From Dichotomicrobium thermohalophilum (GTDB taxonomy: Bacteria; Pseudomonadota; Alphaproteobacteria; Rhizobiales; Rhodomicrobiaceae), in the NCBI RefSeq assembly GCF_003550175.1, contig NZ_QXDF01000001.1, positions 62,001 to 126,000 on the forward strand: a stretch of DNA of 64,000 bases. The letters run 5' to 3'. Under the pieces are notes generated by a model. That model was not told the origin of the DNA and made no database searches. It worked only from the letters and a program-made list of their open reading frames with translations. A program made the position numbers and the translations under genes. Numbering within the stretch: position 1 is the stretch's first letter; every line of letters starts with the position of its first letter. This document shows positions 51,784 through 62,498 of the stretch, piece by piece.

Positions 51784-52206
51784 TTACTCGTTGTTGCCCC
51801 GCAGCACGAAATACAGCCCGATCAGCATCAGCACGACCTGAAACTCCATGCCGCCCATCGGATGCGTGTCCGACGGCACGAAGCTCCAGCGGCCCCAGTG
51901 GACCATGACAATCGCGCCGAGCATGACCGGGACAACGGCCAGCCCGCTCAGGCGGGTGATGATGTCGCCCATGAAGCCGGCCAGCAGACCTCCCAGAATG
52001 ATTCCCACGCCGCCAGCGACCTCGGCGAAGGCGACCAGCGACCAGACCTCGAAAGAATGGCCCATCGGGACGGGACCACCGGCCATCAGGCCCTGAACCT
52101 TCGAGATGCCGTGAAAGATGAACACCGAGGCAAGCGCAAGACGAAGCAGCCAGTCGGAGGAGATGCGCACAGCCGCGGGGGTTTGAACGTAGGTTTGCTC
52201 AGCCAT
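51784..52206 (-). CDS. DoxX-family membrane protein
   Basis: A 140-residue inner-membrane protein with four helices. WLLRLALASVFIFHGISKVQGL (19-40) and LVAFAEVAGGVGIILGGLLAGF (57-78) are typical of DoxX, as is the final GMEFQVVLMLIGLYFVLRG. Some relatives are subunits of quinone- or thiosulfate-linked oxidoreductases, others are of unknown role. It is divergent from the gntR-hcm unit; nothing shows that they work together. Confidence 0.85.
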   Translation of the reverse strand: MAEQTYVQTPAAVRISSDWLLRLALASVFIFHGISKVQGLMAGGPVPMGHSFEVWSLVAFAEVAGGVGIILGGLLAGFMGDIITRLSGLAVVPVMLGAIVMVHWGRWSFVPSDTHPMGGMEFQVVLMLIGLYFVLRGNNE

Positions 52207-52407
52207 CAGATCGCTCCTTGTCTAATCCAGAAATAGAAATTGCATGCCTTTCCCTGACAGAAATGACTTTCTTCTTGATCACTGTCCAATAACGTTTGTG
52301 AAAGACGTCGCGCTATGACGATGAACTATTTGTGAGCGGCTCACGGTACACGCGCACTTGCCGCGTTCGTGCACATTCGCTTGACGCCCGCGCAGCATTG
52401 CGAATAC

Positions 52408-52415
52408 TGTATACA
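52408..52415. promoter_or_regulatory. GntR-type operator TGTATACA
   Basis: A perfect 8-bp palindrome inside AATACTGTATACAAAATAC lies 19 bp before the GntR gene. FCD-type GntR regulators commonly bind sites with a T-G-T-A-T-A-C-A core, so autoregulation and control of the following mutase operon are likely. Confidence 0.6.
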
Positions 52416-52433
52416 AAATACGAAAGCGCACCG

Positions 52434-53192
52434 ATGGACTCTCTGCCCAGACGATCCAGCATCCTCGACTCCGTGTACGTCGCAATCCGCGACGCCGTCT
52501 GTGATGGCGAGCTGGCGCCGGGCGCGCGCATCACGCAGGACGACATCGCGGAGCGGCTGGGCGTGTCGCGCCAGCCGGTTGTTCAGGCGCTCGTCCTTCT
52601 GAAATCTCAAGGATTTTTCCGCGAGGCCGGGCGGCGTGGCCTCATCGTGACGCCGGTCAGCGTGGACATGGTGCGCGCGATCTACGAACTGCGCGGGTCG
52701 CTGGACGAAACCGCCGCGCGCCTTGCCGCCGAGCGCGCCCGGCCGGACGACCTCGCCGAGGGTTGGGACATTCTGAAAGAAGGCGAGCGACTGGCGGAAC
52801 GCGGCGCGGTGCGCGATCTCGTGAAATGCGACATGGCGTTCCACGAATGCGTCTACCGCCTGTCCGGCAACCCGCTGATCCGGCAGGCGCTGGAGCCGCA
52901 TCTGCACCATCTGCGCCGCGTGATGATGGCCGTTGTCGAAGCGGCCAGCTATCGCACGAGGCTCTGGCAGGAGCACGCCGACATCCTCAAGGCCATCGCT
53001 GATGGCCACGCGGAACGGGCGGGCGCCCTGTCCCGCGCACATGTTGAAGCAGCTTCGGCCGAGATACAGGCAAAGCTGAAGACGGACGCGCCACAAGAAG
53101 AAAAACGCGCCATGAACTCAGGGAGGAAACACGATGAACGAGCAAGCCCCGATCCGGGTGATGCTCGCCAAGGTCGGCCTGGATGGGCATGA
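52434..53192 (+). CDS. GntR/FadR-family regulator (FCD domain)
   Basis: A 252-residue regulator. The winged helix (about 8-72) reads ILDSVYVAIRDAVCDGELAP, ITQDDIAERLGVSRQPVVQAL; the FCD ligand domain follows with IYELRGSLDETAARLAAERA, the metal-binding D..H of CDMAFHECVYRLSGN, and EHADILKAIADGHAERA. It precedes the 2-hydroxyisobutyryl-CoA mutase operon and its last 19 codons overlap the small-subunit gene in another frame. The likely effector is a substrate or CoA ester of this pathway. The ATG at 52434 fits the family N-terminus. Confidence 0.88.
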   Translation: MDSLPRRSSILDSVYVAIRDAVCDGELAPGARITQDDIAERLGVSRQPVVQALVLLKSQGFFREAGRRGLIVTPVSVDMVRAIYELRGSLDETAARLAAERARPDDLAEGWDILKEGERLAERGAVRDLVKCDMAFHECVYRLSGNPLIRQALEPHLHHLRRVMMAVVEAASYRTRLWQEHADILKAIADGHAERAGALSRAHVEAASAEIQAKLKTDAPQEEKRAMNSGRKHDERASPDPGDARQGRPGWA

Positions 53193-53547
53193 CCGCGGCG
53201 TGAAGGTCGTGGCGCGCGCGCTGCGCGATGCCGGCATGGACGTGATCTACACGGGTCTGCACCGCACCGCCGAGGAGGTGGCGATGGCCGCGGTGCAGGA
53301 GGACGTCGACGTGCTCGGCATCAGCCTGTTGTCCGGCGCGCACATGACGATCTTCCCGAAAATCATCCGCGTGCTGGAAGAGCAGGATTCCAAGGGCATC
53401 ATCCTGATGGGCGGGGGCGTCATACCGGAAGACGACGTGGTGCAGCTCAAGGAGATGGGCGTTCAGGAAATCCTGCTGCAGGACACGCCGCCGGATGCGG
53501 TCGTTACGCGCGTCCGTGAGCTCGTCGCCGAACGCGGCCCGCGGTAA
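53134..53547 (+). CDS. hcmB: 2-hydroxyisobutyryl-CoA mutase small subunit (B12-binding)
   Basis: A 137-residue stand-alone cobalamin-binding subunit. D17-x-H19-x2-G22 in VGLDGHDRG supplies the lower axial His of cobalt, and ISLLSGAHMTIFP and LMGGGVIP complete the Rossmann-type B12 fold. The size equals HcmB of Aquincola tertiaricarbonis (about 136 residues). With HcmA it isomerises 2-hydroxyisobutyryl-CoA to (S)-3-hydroxybutyryl-CoA. GGGAGG precedes the ATG. It overlaps the regulator gene by 59 bp and is ten bases before the ligase gene. Confidence 0.88.
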   Translation: MNEQAPIRVMLAKVGLDGHDRGVKVVARALRDAGMDVIYTGLHRTAEEVAMAAVQEDVDVLGISLLSGAHMTIFPKIIRVLEEQDSKGIILMGGGVIPEDDVVQLKEMGVQEILLQDTPPDAVVTRVRELVAERGPR

Positions 53548-53557
53548 GGGGGCCATC

Positions 53558-54985
53558 ATGGAGTTCTGGTCCTTCCCGCCGCGCTATGACGACACCTATT
53601 TTCCCGAGACCGGCGCGCGTTACTGGTTCCCGCAGCGCGAGACCATGCCGCCGGCCGAGCGCGAGCATCACATTCTGGAGCGGCTCAAGCAGGTCGTGCG
53701 CTACGCCTATGACAATGCGCCGTTCTATCGCCACCACTGGGATGCGCGCGGCTTTCACCCCGATCATCTGAGCTCGCTAGAGGATTTCGAGGAGCGCGTG
53801 CCGGTCATCACCAAGGCCGATCTGCGCGCGGCGCAGGACCGCGCGCCGGTGTTCGGCGATTATCTTTGCGTGCCCGAAAGCGAAATTCACCACATCCACG
53901 GCACCTCCGGGACGACCGGCAACCCGACCGCCTTCGCCATCGGCCGCGACGACTGGCGGGCGATCGCCAACGCCCACGCGCGGATCATGTGGGCGATGGG
54001 CCTGCGGCCCGGCGATACGGTGTTCATCGGCTCGCTGTTCAGCCTCTACATGGGCTCGTGGGGCACGTTGATCGGCTCCGAGCGGTTGGGCGCGCGAGCC
54101 TTCCCGTTCGGCGCGGGCGCGACAGGCATGTCGGCGCGTGCGGTCGACTGGATGCGCCGCGTCAAGCCGGCGGCGTTCTACGGCACGCCATCCTATGCGA
54201 TCCATCTCGCCGAAGTGGCGCGCGACAAGGGCATCGACCCGCGCGAATTCGAGCTGAAGCTGCTGTTCTTTTCGGGCGAGCCAGGGGCGTCCGTGCCCGG
54301 CGTGCGCGATCGTATCGCTGAGACATACGAGGCCCGCGTCATCGATTCTGGTTCGATGGCCGAGATGAGCCCGTGGATGAACGTGGCCGGGACGGCGGAA
54401 ACCGACGGCATGCTGGCCTGGCAGGACGTCGTCTACACCGAGGTCTGTGACCCGAACACGATGCACCGCGTGCCCTACGGCCAGCGCGGCACGCCGGTCT
54501 ATACGCATCTGGAGCGCACCTCGCAGCCGATGATCCGGCTCGTCTCCGGTGACCTCACGCTGTGGAAGGACGGGCCGACACCGTGCGGGCGCACTTATCC
54601 GCACCTTCCCTATGGCATCTTCGGGCGGATCGACGATTCCTTCACGGTGCGCGGCGAGAACGTCTACCCCAGCGAGATCGACGCCGCGCTCAACGCCTTG
54701 CCGGATTACGGCGGCGAGCACCGCATCATCATCACCCGCGAAACGGCGATGGACGAGCTTGTCGTGCAGGTCGAGGCGGCGCAGTCGGTGCACGCGGCTG
54801 GCGACGAGGCGATCGCGCAGTTTCGCGATCGCGTGTCGAACGAGTTGCATCGGCTGCTCGGTATCCGCGCGAATGTCGAGGTCGTTGAGGAGAAGACCAT
54901 CCCGCGAACCGACTTCAAGGCGCGCCGGGTGATCGACGATCGCGAGATGTTCCGCGCCTTCGCCGAGAAACTGGGAGGCGGGTGA
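53558..54985 (+). CDS. hcl: 2-hydroxyisobutyrate--CoA ligase
   Basis: A 475-residue AMP-forming acyl-CoA ligase of the phenylacetate-CoA-ligase-like branch. The N-terminal segment RETMPPAEREHHILERLKQV and Y-A-Y-D-N-A-P-F-Y-R match that branch. The ATP loop is HGTSGTTGNPTAF (114-126), then IDSGSMAEMSPW, and GRIDDSFTVRGENVYPSEID marks the hinge. The C-terminal PRTDFKARRVIDDR holds the catalytic Lys. Its place between the mutase subunits shows the substrate is the acid of that mutase, 2-hydroxyisobutyrate. It overlaps the chaperone gene by one base. Confidence 0.87.
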   Translation: MEFWSFPPRYDDTYFPETGARYWFPQRETMPPAEREHHILERLKQVVRYAYDNAPFYRHHWDARGFHPDHLSSLEDFEERVPVITKADLRAAQDRAPVFGDYLCVPESEIHHIHGTSGTTGNPTAFAIGRDDWRAIANAHARIMWAMGLRPGDTVFIGSLFSLYMGSWGTLIGSERLGARAFPFGAGATGMSARAVDWMRRVKPAAFYGTPSYAIHLAEVARDKGIDPREFELKLLFFSGEPGASVPGVRDRIAETYEARVIDSGSMAEMSPWMNVAGTAETDGMLAWQDVVYTEVCDPNTMHRVPYGQRGTPVYTHLERTSQPMIRLVSGDLTLWKDGPTPCGRTYPHLPYGIFGRIDDSFTVRGENVYPSEIDAALNALPDYGGEHRIIITRETAMDELVVQVEAAQSVHAAGDEAIAQFRDRVSNELHRLLGIRANVEVVEEKTIPRTDFKARRVIDDREMFRAFAEKLGGG

Positions 54986-55952
54986 TGACGGCGGCCCCAT
55001 CCACAACGCTGGTCGCGGACGTGCTGGCGGGCAAGCCGTCCGCCATCGCACGGCTGATCTCGCGCGCGGAATCAGGCGCCGACGAGGCCGCCGAGGCGCT
55101 CGCGGAAATCCACCGCCACACCGGCAAGGCGCATATCGTCGGCATCACTGGTGTCCCCGGCAGCGGCAAGTCCACGTTGATCGCCCAGCTCTGCCGCAAG
55201 ATACGCGAGGGCGGCCGGACGGTCGCCGTCAGCGCGGTCGATCCGACCAGCCCGTTTTCCGGCGGCTCGATCCTCGGCGACCGCGTGCGCATGAGCGATC
55301 TCAACGCCGATCCAGGCGTTTTCATCCGCTCCATGGCAACGCGCGGGGCGCTGGGCGGGCTGTCGCGCGCGACAATGCCCTCCGTCGAGATTTTCGATGC
55401 CGCCGGGTTCGATGTGGTCATCATCGAAACGGTGGGCGTCGGGCAGGACGAAGTGGACGTGGTGCGCTCGGCCCATACGACCGTCGTGGTCTCCGCGCCG
55501 GGGCTGGGCGACGACATTCAGGCGATCAAGGCGGGCGTGCTGGAAATCGCGGACATCCATGTCGTCAGCAAGGCGGACAAGCCGGACGCCAACCGCACGA
55601 TTAGCGAACTCAAGGGGATGCTGACCATCGGCCTGCAATTGTCGGGCAAGATGGACTGGACCGTTCCCGTTATCGGCACCAGCGCCGTCTCCGGCGAGGG
55701 CATCGACGAGCTCGAAGAGACCATCGACCGGCACATGGCGCGGATGCGCGAGACCGGCGAACTCGAAGCGCGCCGCCGCCGCATGGCCGAGTGGCGCGTG
55801 CTCAAATCCGCCGAGGACATCCTGCGCGACGAGTTCACGCGCGACCGCGAGGGACGGATCGCGGCAATCGCGGAGCAGGTGGCGCGGCTCAACCTCGCAC
55901 CGGAAGAAGGCGCGCGGCAACTGCTGGCCGAGATCAACAGGGAGACTGAGCG

Positions 55953-55956
<4 letters not shown>
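54985..55956 (+). CDS. meaH: MeaB/ArgK-type G-protein chaperone of the mutase
   Basis: A 323-residue SIMIBI GTPase. Walker A is GVPGSGKS (56-63), followed by AVDPTSPFSGGSILGDRVRM (switch I) and ETVGVGQDEVDVV (switch with the catalytic region), and SKADKPDANR as the base-specificity motif. A C-terminal helical dimerisation arm follows. These proteins load and reactivate adenosylcobalamin in acyl-CoA mutases. It is encoded between ligase and large subunit, overlapping the latter by ATGA, so it is dedicated to this mutase. Confidence 0.9.
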
Positions 55957-57647
<1,691 letters not shown>

Positions 57648-57695
57648 CGGCTTCCCGAACCGCCACAGCTTCGCAACGACACCAAGCAGCGCGCG

Positions 57696-58124
57696 CTAGT
57701 AGCTGATGATCTTCGTATCTGGCGCCATCAGGATTTCGCGGAACTCCGGCCCGCCAACCTTCACGCCGTCAATCCGATCCTCGATCTTCAGCCCGGCCTG
57801 CTCGGTGCAACTCGGGCAAAGATAGACTTCGCCGCCGGCGTCGATGATCTCCTGAATGCGCTCATGCGGCGTCTTGCCGGTAAGGGCCTGCACGTGCTGC
57901 GGCACATTCTGATTGGCAAACGCCACGGCATGAACGTTCAGGAACAGCACGACATTGCCGCCGTCTTCCTGAACCCGGCGGGCGAAGCTCATCGCCATCT
58001 GCCCGGTCCAGACATCGGCGCTGGTGAGATTGATAACCAGCCTGCGGTCGTTCTGCGCGTTGGCCGCGCCGAGCGGCAGAGCGAGCGCGAAAGCCATGAC
58101 AATGGCGAAAGCAAATCTTCCCAT
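57696..58124 (-). CDS. Exported DsrE-like protein
   Basis: A 142-residue protein. MGRFAFAIVMAFALALPLGAANA is a signal peptide; AGGAG precedes the start at 58124. The mature part has the DsrE fold: RRLVINLTSADVWTGQMAMS, VVLFLNVHAVAFA and GGEVYLCPSCTEQAGL with C103 and C106. DsrE-family proteins relay sulfur or bind thiols. The C-P-S-C pair may be the reactive centre in the periplasm. No sulfur-oxidation genes are adjacent. Confidence 0.8.
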   Translation of the reverse strand: MGRFAFAIVMAFALALPLGAANAQNDRRLVINLTSADVWTGQMAMSFARRVQEDGGNVVLFLNVHAVAFANQNVPQHVQALTGKTPHERIQEIIDAGGEVYLCPSCTEQAGLKIEDRIDGVKVGGPEFREILMAPDTKIISY

Positions 58125-58315
58125 GATCGTCTCCTGAGCCTGGAAGATCAGGATGACGTGCGTTTCTTGAAATTCCATTGCGTTCAAGGGAACCGACACC
58201 CGGAGCTGGATGTTATGAGGCCGGCCGCGTCCTGAACCGGACATTTTTGCGGAATTCATCCTTTTGCTTTTCCATCAGCGACGGGCCATGACCCCGTCGG
58301 CTGCGCGGAACTGCC

Positions 58316-59629
58316 ATGTCAATCGCCCAGACCAAGGCCGTCGAAAGCTCATCTTTCCCGACCCCGCCGGGGAGCCCGCAATCCGCGCTGAAAATCTCCG
58401 CGCTACTGGCAGGTATCGGGCTTGTCATCGTCGGTAACAGCCTTCAGGGCACGTTACTCGGCGTGCGCGCGGGGCTGGAGGGCATGACCGCCGAGACCAT
58501 CGGCGCCTTCATGTCCACCTACTTCATTGGCTATGCTGTCGGCTCGGTGTTCGCGCCGGGGCTTGTGGAGCGCGTGGGGCATATCCGCGTATTTGCCGCG
58601 CTCGCGTCGGTGGCCTCGGCGGTCGCGCTGGCGCACGCCATCATCGTGGAAGCCAGCGTCTGGGTGGCGCTGCGCTTCATTCACGGGGCCTGCCATGCAG
58701 GGCTGATCGTCATCGCGGAAAGCTGGCTGAACGCGGGAACCGAGCGCACGAACCGCGGCCGGGTGCTTGGCATTTACGGCGTCGTTGCGAATGTCGCCTG
58801 GATCGTCGGGCAGCTAATGCTCAACTTCTCGCCGCCGTCGAGCTTCGTGCCTTTCGCAGTTGTGTCGATCTGTCTCTCTCTGGCGCTGGTGCCGGTAAGC
58901 CTGTCGCGCGCGGGCGTCCCTGGCGTCGTCTCGGCATCCCGGAGCCGCTTCACGCGCCTTCTGGAAATCTCGCCCGTCGGGCTTGTCGGCACCTTCTTTG
59001 TCGCGCTGAGCATGGGCGCGTTCTGGGGCATGGGACCGACCTTCGCGCAAGATATCGGCCTCACCGATGCAGGTATTTCGCTGTTCATGGCCATCGCGAT
59101 GACTGGCGCGCTGCTGCTGCAATGGCCGCTCGGCTGGGTGTCCGACATCACCGATCGGCGCAAGGTCATCCTTGCCGCCTCAGCCGTGGGCGCGCTGGCC
59201 TGCGTGGGCCTTGCGCTGAGCGTGAACCAGACGCTGACCGTCCTGTTGGCGCTGTCCTTCATCTTTGGCGCGCTGACCTTCCCCGTCTATTCGCTCTGCG
59301 TTGCCCACGCGAACGATCAGGTCGAGCGCGATGAGGTCGTGGCCGTGGCAAGCGGACTGACCCTGGTGTTCGGCGCGGGCGCGGCAATCGGCCCGTTCGC
59401 CGCGAGCCTCGTCATGGCGCAAATCGGCCCCGCCGGGCTGTTCGTTTTCTGCGCAGCGGTGCTAGCGCTATTTTCGGGTTATGGCCTGTGGCGCATTCGC
59501 AAGCGCGCGCCGACCGCACCGGAGGAAAAGGAAAGCTTCGTTGTCATGCCGACGGGCACGACGCACGCCTCGATGCCGCTGCACAAGCACGGCAGTGGCA
59601 AAGCGCCGGGCGAAAAAGCGCCGGCGTGA
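58316..59629 (+). CDS. MFS transporter
   Basis: A 437-residue major facilitator with about 12 helices (SALLAGIGLVIVGNSLQGTL opens helix 1). The loop 2-3 motif is GLVERVGHIRVF, and the equivalent in the second half is GWVSDITDRRKVI. FIHGACHAGLIVIAESWLN in helix 4-5 resembles the YcaD/UhpC-unrelated sugar/drug antiporter group. A hydrophilic C-terminal tail of 40 residues ends with His/Lys-rich sequence. The substrate is unknown. It is convergent with the thioredoxin/CcdA-like gene. Confidence 0.85.
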   Translation: MSIAQTKAVESSSFPTPPGSPQSALKISALLAGIGLVIVGNSLQGTLLGVRAGLEGMTAETIGAFMSTYFIGYAVGSVFAPGLVERVGHIRVFAALASVASAVALAHAIIVEASVWVALRFIHGACHAGLIVIAESWLNAGTERTNRGRVLGIYGVVANVAWIVGQLMLNFSPPSSFVPFAVVSICLSLALVPVSLSRAGVPGVVSASRSRFTRLLEISPVGLVGTFFVALSMGAFWGMGPTFAQDIGLTDAGISLFMAIAMTGALLLQWPLGWVSDITDRRKVILAASAVGALACVGLALSVNQTLTVLLALSFIFGALTFPVYSLCVAHANDQVERDEVVAVASGLTLVFGAGAAIGPFAASLVMAQIGPAGLFVFCAAVLALFSGYGLWRIRKRAPTAPEEKESFVVMPTGTTHASMPLHKHGSGKAPGEKAPA

Positions 59630-59633
59630 TGCG

Positions 59634-60983
59634 CTAGCGCCCGCTCGCCTGCGCGCGGCGCCGATCCAGTGCCCGGACAATAGCCGTCAGGATGACCGCC
59701 GCGGCCAGCAGCGCCAGCGCCGTCAGCACGTTGTGGAGCAACTCCGGCGCAAGGATGAGGACCACTCCCATCCCAGCCATCATCAGACCCGAGACGAGCT
59801 TGAGCGTCCGCCCCTCCGTCTCGCTCAGCCGTCGCGCGCCGAGCGTGGCGGTGAACACCACGACCACGAGCAGCAGCGGGATGACATAGACGATGTTGTA
59901 GAGCGCCAGCCAGGCGTAGCGCGCCGCACTCGGCAGGTCATTCATCGTCAGCACCTTGGTGTAGACCAGTGGGAAGCCGCTCGTGCACAGCAGCTCATAG
60001 CTGTTTGCCGCGATCGCCAGAACGACTGTCCCGGCCAGCAGCCCGGCGAGGCTGCGCATCCCGATCAGCCGGCGCATCCGCTCGAACAGGCCCGGCTTGG
60101 CGGATTCGGGGATCGACAGGCTCGGCCCCTGGCCGAAATACACGTAATCCTTGATCGACAGCGCCCCGATCCCGAGCGCGACCAGCCCCGCGGCCACCGT
60201 GATCCACTGCAGGTTCTGCAGCACAAGAAACAGGTTCAGCCACGCCGCCATGAACACGAAATACATCGCCGCGGAGAAGAACACGAACACGCCGCCGACA
60301 ATGGCGATGCGCAGGCGGCTCTTCGCGTGAACCATCAGGCTCAGCAGCGACAGCAGCACGAAGAACGCGCACGGGTTGAAGGCGTCCAGCCCGCCCAGCA
60401 CCAGCGTCAACGCCGGGAGCGAAAGCTGCTCCGCATCCAGCTTGCCAAACAGCGGCAGCTCAACCGTCAGATCGTCGGGCGTCTCGCTGGCCATCTGGGA
60501 CTCGGGCTGCTGGCCCGTCAGCCGCGCGTGGCACTGATCAGCGATCCGCGCGATGCGCGCGCCCATTCCGCTGGCATTGTCGAAGCCGACCAGCATCTCC
60601 CCGCACAGGAAAAAGGTCGGCACGGCCTCGGGCTCGCGGCCGAACTCCCGCGAGAGCATGAAGAAAAAGCGTTCATTCGCCTCGCGTTCAACGGCCAGCT
60701 CTTCGAGCTCCAGCCATGGGCGCGCCTCGGCGATCTCACGCACGACCGGCTCGGCGTCGGCACAATGCGGGCAGGTCTGTGAGTAGAAGAAATAGAGCTT
60801 GAGCCGGCGCTCGCCCTCCGGCGCCTCGGCGAACCAGACGGGGCCGAGTTCATCCGGGCTTTCGGCCTGCGCACTGACCGAAGCGGGCAGCCCCATGAAC
60901 AACAGCAGCAAGAGGAAGCCAATCTGGCGCAACATCACGCCCGGTGAAATCGCCCGCGCAAATCCATCGTCACGCCTTGTCAT
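59634..60983 (-). CDS. Thioredoxin-like plus CcdA-like membrane protein
   Basis: A 449-residue fusion. After a signal segment (LRQIGFLLLLLFMGLPASVSAQ) comes a periplasmic thioredoxin/glutaredoxin-like domain with C71-P-H-C74 in YFFYSQTCPHCADAEP and VPTFFLCGEMLVGF. A membrane domain of about six helices follows, with GGLDAFNPCAFFVLLSLLSL and a second Cys in SYELLCTSGFP, the CcdA/DsbD-type pair that passes electrons across the membrane. It probably reduces periplasmic disulfides. Start uncertain: 60983 (MTRRDD) or 60935 (MLRQIG). Confidence 0.82.
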   Translation of the reverse strand: MTRRDDGFARAISPGVMLRQIGFLLLLLFMGLPASVSAQAESPDELGPVWFAEAPEGERRLKLYFFYSQTCPHCADAEPVVREIAEARPWLELEELAVEREANERFFFMLSREFGREPEAVPTFFLCGEMLVGFDNASGMGARIARIADQCHARLTGQQPESQMASETPDDLTVELPLFGKLDAEQLSLPALTLVLGGLDAFNPCAFFVLLSLLSLMVHAKSRLRIAIVGGVFVFFSAAMYFVFMAAWLNLFLVLQNLQWITVAAGLVALGIGALSIKDYVYFGQGPSLSIPESAKPGLFERMRRLIGMRSLAGLLAGTVVLAIAANSYELLCTSGFPLVYTKVLTMNDLPSAARYAWLALYNIVYVIPLLLVVVVFTATLGARRLSETEGRTLKLVSGLMMAGMGVVLILAPELLHNVLTALALLAAAVILTAIVRALDRRRAQASGR

Positions 60984-61024
60984 GATGCAGCGCCACCAAC
61001 GTCGCAACAACGGACTTGATGCCT

Positions 61025-61111
61025 TCACCGAAGCGCGAACATAACCGAAGCGATCAGCATGAGCGCGGTCAGCGACCAGCAAATAGCCACGAGATTCTGG
61101 CGGCGGGTCAT
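61025..61111 (-). CDS. Possible 28-residue single-pass membrane peptide
   Basis: A minus-strand ATG at 61111, with GAGGATAGGA upstream, opens a 29-codon frame. The product begins MTRRQNLVAICWSLTALMLI and ends SVMFALR: a basic N-terminus and one hydrophobic helix of about 18 residues. It fits exactly between the ferric-reductase-like gene (10 bp upstream) and the thioredoxin-like gene, as if part of the same transcript. It may be a small subunit of the membrane oxidoreductase. No homologue can be named. Confidence 0.5.
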   Translation of the reverse strand: MTRRQNLVAICWSLTALMLIASVMFALR

Positions 61112-61120
61112 GTCCTATCC

Positions 61121-62470
61121 TCAATCATAATAAAACTGTTCGGAAATCACGTTGCCGCTGGATACACCGAACGACAGCAGCGTCTTCTCGACACCTTCGA
61201 TCATCGGCTGCGGCCCGCAGATGATGTAGCGCCACGCTTTCGCATCTGGACGGTCGAGGATCGTGCGCAGCAGGTCCGCGTCGATGACGCCGCGATGGCC
61301 GTGCCAGTCGGGGGGCGGCTCAGCCAGCGCGTTTTCGACCTGCAGGTTCAGGTCGTTCTGCATGTCGTGCAGTTCATCCGCGTAAACGATCTGCTCTCGA
61401 ACGCGGTTACCGTACAGAAGCACGATGGGCCGCTCGTCGCGCTCGTGATGCAACTGCCGAAGGATGCTCAGCACCGGCGCGATACCGACTCCGCCAGCGA
61501 TGAGCGCGATCCCCGGCACCTCCGAGCCGGGGATCGTGAGATGCCCATGCGGCCCGTCCAGGTAGCAACGGGTGCCGGGCTGGACCCCGCCGATCCGGCT
61601 GGTGAAGTCACCCGCCTCCTTGATGACGAAGGCAAGGTGGTCTCCGTCGGCCGGCGCAGATGCGATGGAGAACGGATTTTCAGCCAGCGAGAACGGGCTG
61701 TGGCCCACGTTGAGCCAGACGAACTGCCCGGCGGCGAAGTCCAGAGGCCGTTGCTCTGGTGCGATGCTAAGCTCCCAGATACGCTGCCCAAGCGGCTCCA
61801 CCGAGCGCACCGCAAATGGCTGGCGAAGCTGAAGCAGCGGTTTGACCAGATAGACCCAGATCAGCGTCGCCGCCGCTACGGCCAGAAGCAGAATCCAGAA
61901 CCACCAGAGCCACGGGTGCGCGCTGTAGCGCCCGGCCTCCAGCGTATGATGCGCGCCGAAACCTGCGACGACCACCGCCGCGAAGCCGTGCGCCGCGCGC
62001 CAGCCCTCATAGCTGCCGCTACGCTGCTCGCGGAAGATGGCGAACACAACCATCACCATCAGCGCGATCCATGCGATCGCTCCGGTCAGGAAAGTTGTCG
62101 GAGTCAGGCCCAGCGTGTAACGCGCCGTCTCGTCCCAAGGCAGCGGCCGGTTCATGAACGGCGTGACGTACAAAAATGGATGCAGGAGGATGAACACCGT
62201 GAAGGCCCGCGCCATGAGCTGATGCACCCGCATCGTCGCGTCGATACCGATCTGGCCGGAAATGGTTCGGAACCGTCCCGAAAGCAGGAACTCGACCAGA
62301 ACGCCGGAAAAAGCGAGCAGCGCCAGTGCGGAGGACAGCTCGTCGCGCCAATGCCGCGCCGGCAGGCCCTGCGCCCAGGCCAGCGCCAGCGGCGCGAGCA
62401 GCACGACAAGATAAAGCCCCAGCAACAGCGCCGCCGGAAGCGCGAAAGCGTGCGTTCTTGACCGCGCCAT
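61121..62470 (-). CDS. Ferric-reductase-like transmembrane flavoprotein
   Basis: A 449-residue membrane protein. The N-terminal six-helix domain has haem-ligand candidates in RVHQLMARAFTVFILLHPFLY and GWRAAHGFAAVVVAGFGAHH. The cytoplasmic half has an FAD-binding barrel (FAAGQFVWLNVG, ENPFSIASAP) and an NAD(P) domain (IALIAGGVGIAPVLSILRQL, IICGPQPMIEGVEKTL). It belongs to the ferric reductase/NOX-like group and moves electrons from NAD(P)H through FAD and haem to an extracytoplasmic acceptor. Iron or an oxidative target are both possible. Confidence 0.87.
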   Translation of the reverse strand: MARSRTHAFALPAALLLGLYLVVLLAPLALAWAQGLPARHWRDELSSALALLAFSGVLVEFLLSGRFRTISGQIGIDATMRVHQLMARAFTVFILLHPFLYVTPFMNRPLPWDETARYTLGLTPTTFLTGAIAWIALMVMVVFAIFREQRSGSYEGWRAAHGFAAVVVAGFGAHHTLEAGRYSAHPWLWWFWILLLAVAAATLIWVYLVKPLLQLRQPFAVRSVEPLGQRIWELSIAPEQRPLDFAAGQFVWLNVGHSPFSLAENPFSIASAPADGDHLAFVIKEAGDFTSRIGGVQPGTRCYLDGPHGHLTIPGSEVPGIALIAGGVGIAPVLSILRQLHHERDERPIVLLYGNRVREQIVYADELHDMQNDLNLQVENALAEPPPDWHGHRGVIDADLLRTILDRPDAKAWRYIICGPQPMIEGVEKTLLSFGVSSGNVISEQFYYD

Positions 62471-62498
62471 ATCCGTCTCCCCCCTTTTGCGTGCCGGC

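Noticed and set aside
53853-55051. Long antisense frame opposite the CoA ligase
   Set aside because: No family resemblance; the sense strand contains all AMP-ligase motifs.
59481-60782. A 433-codon plus-strand frame opposite the thioredoxin/CcdA-like gene
   Set aside because: Low-complexity Gln/Arg/His-rich translation; the minus-strand protein has clear C-P-H-C and membrane features.
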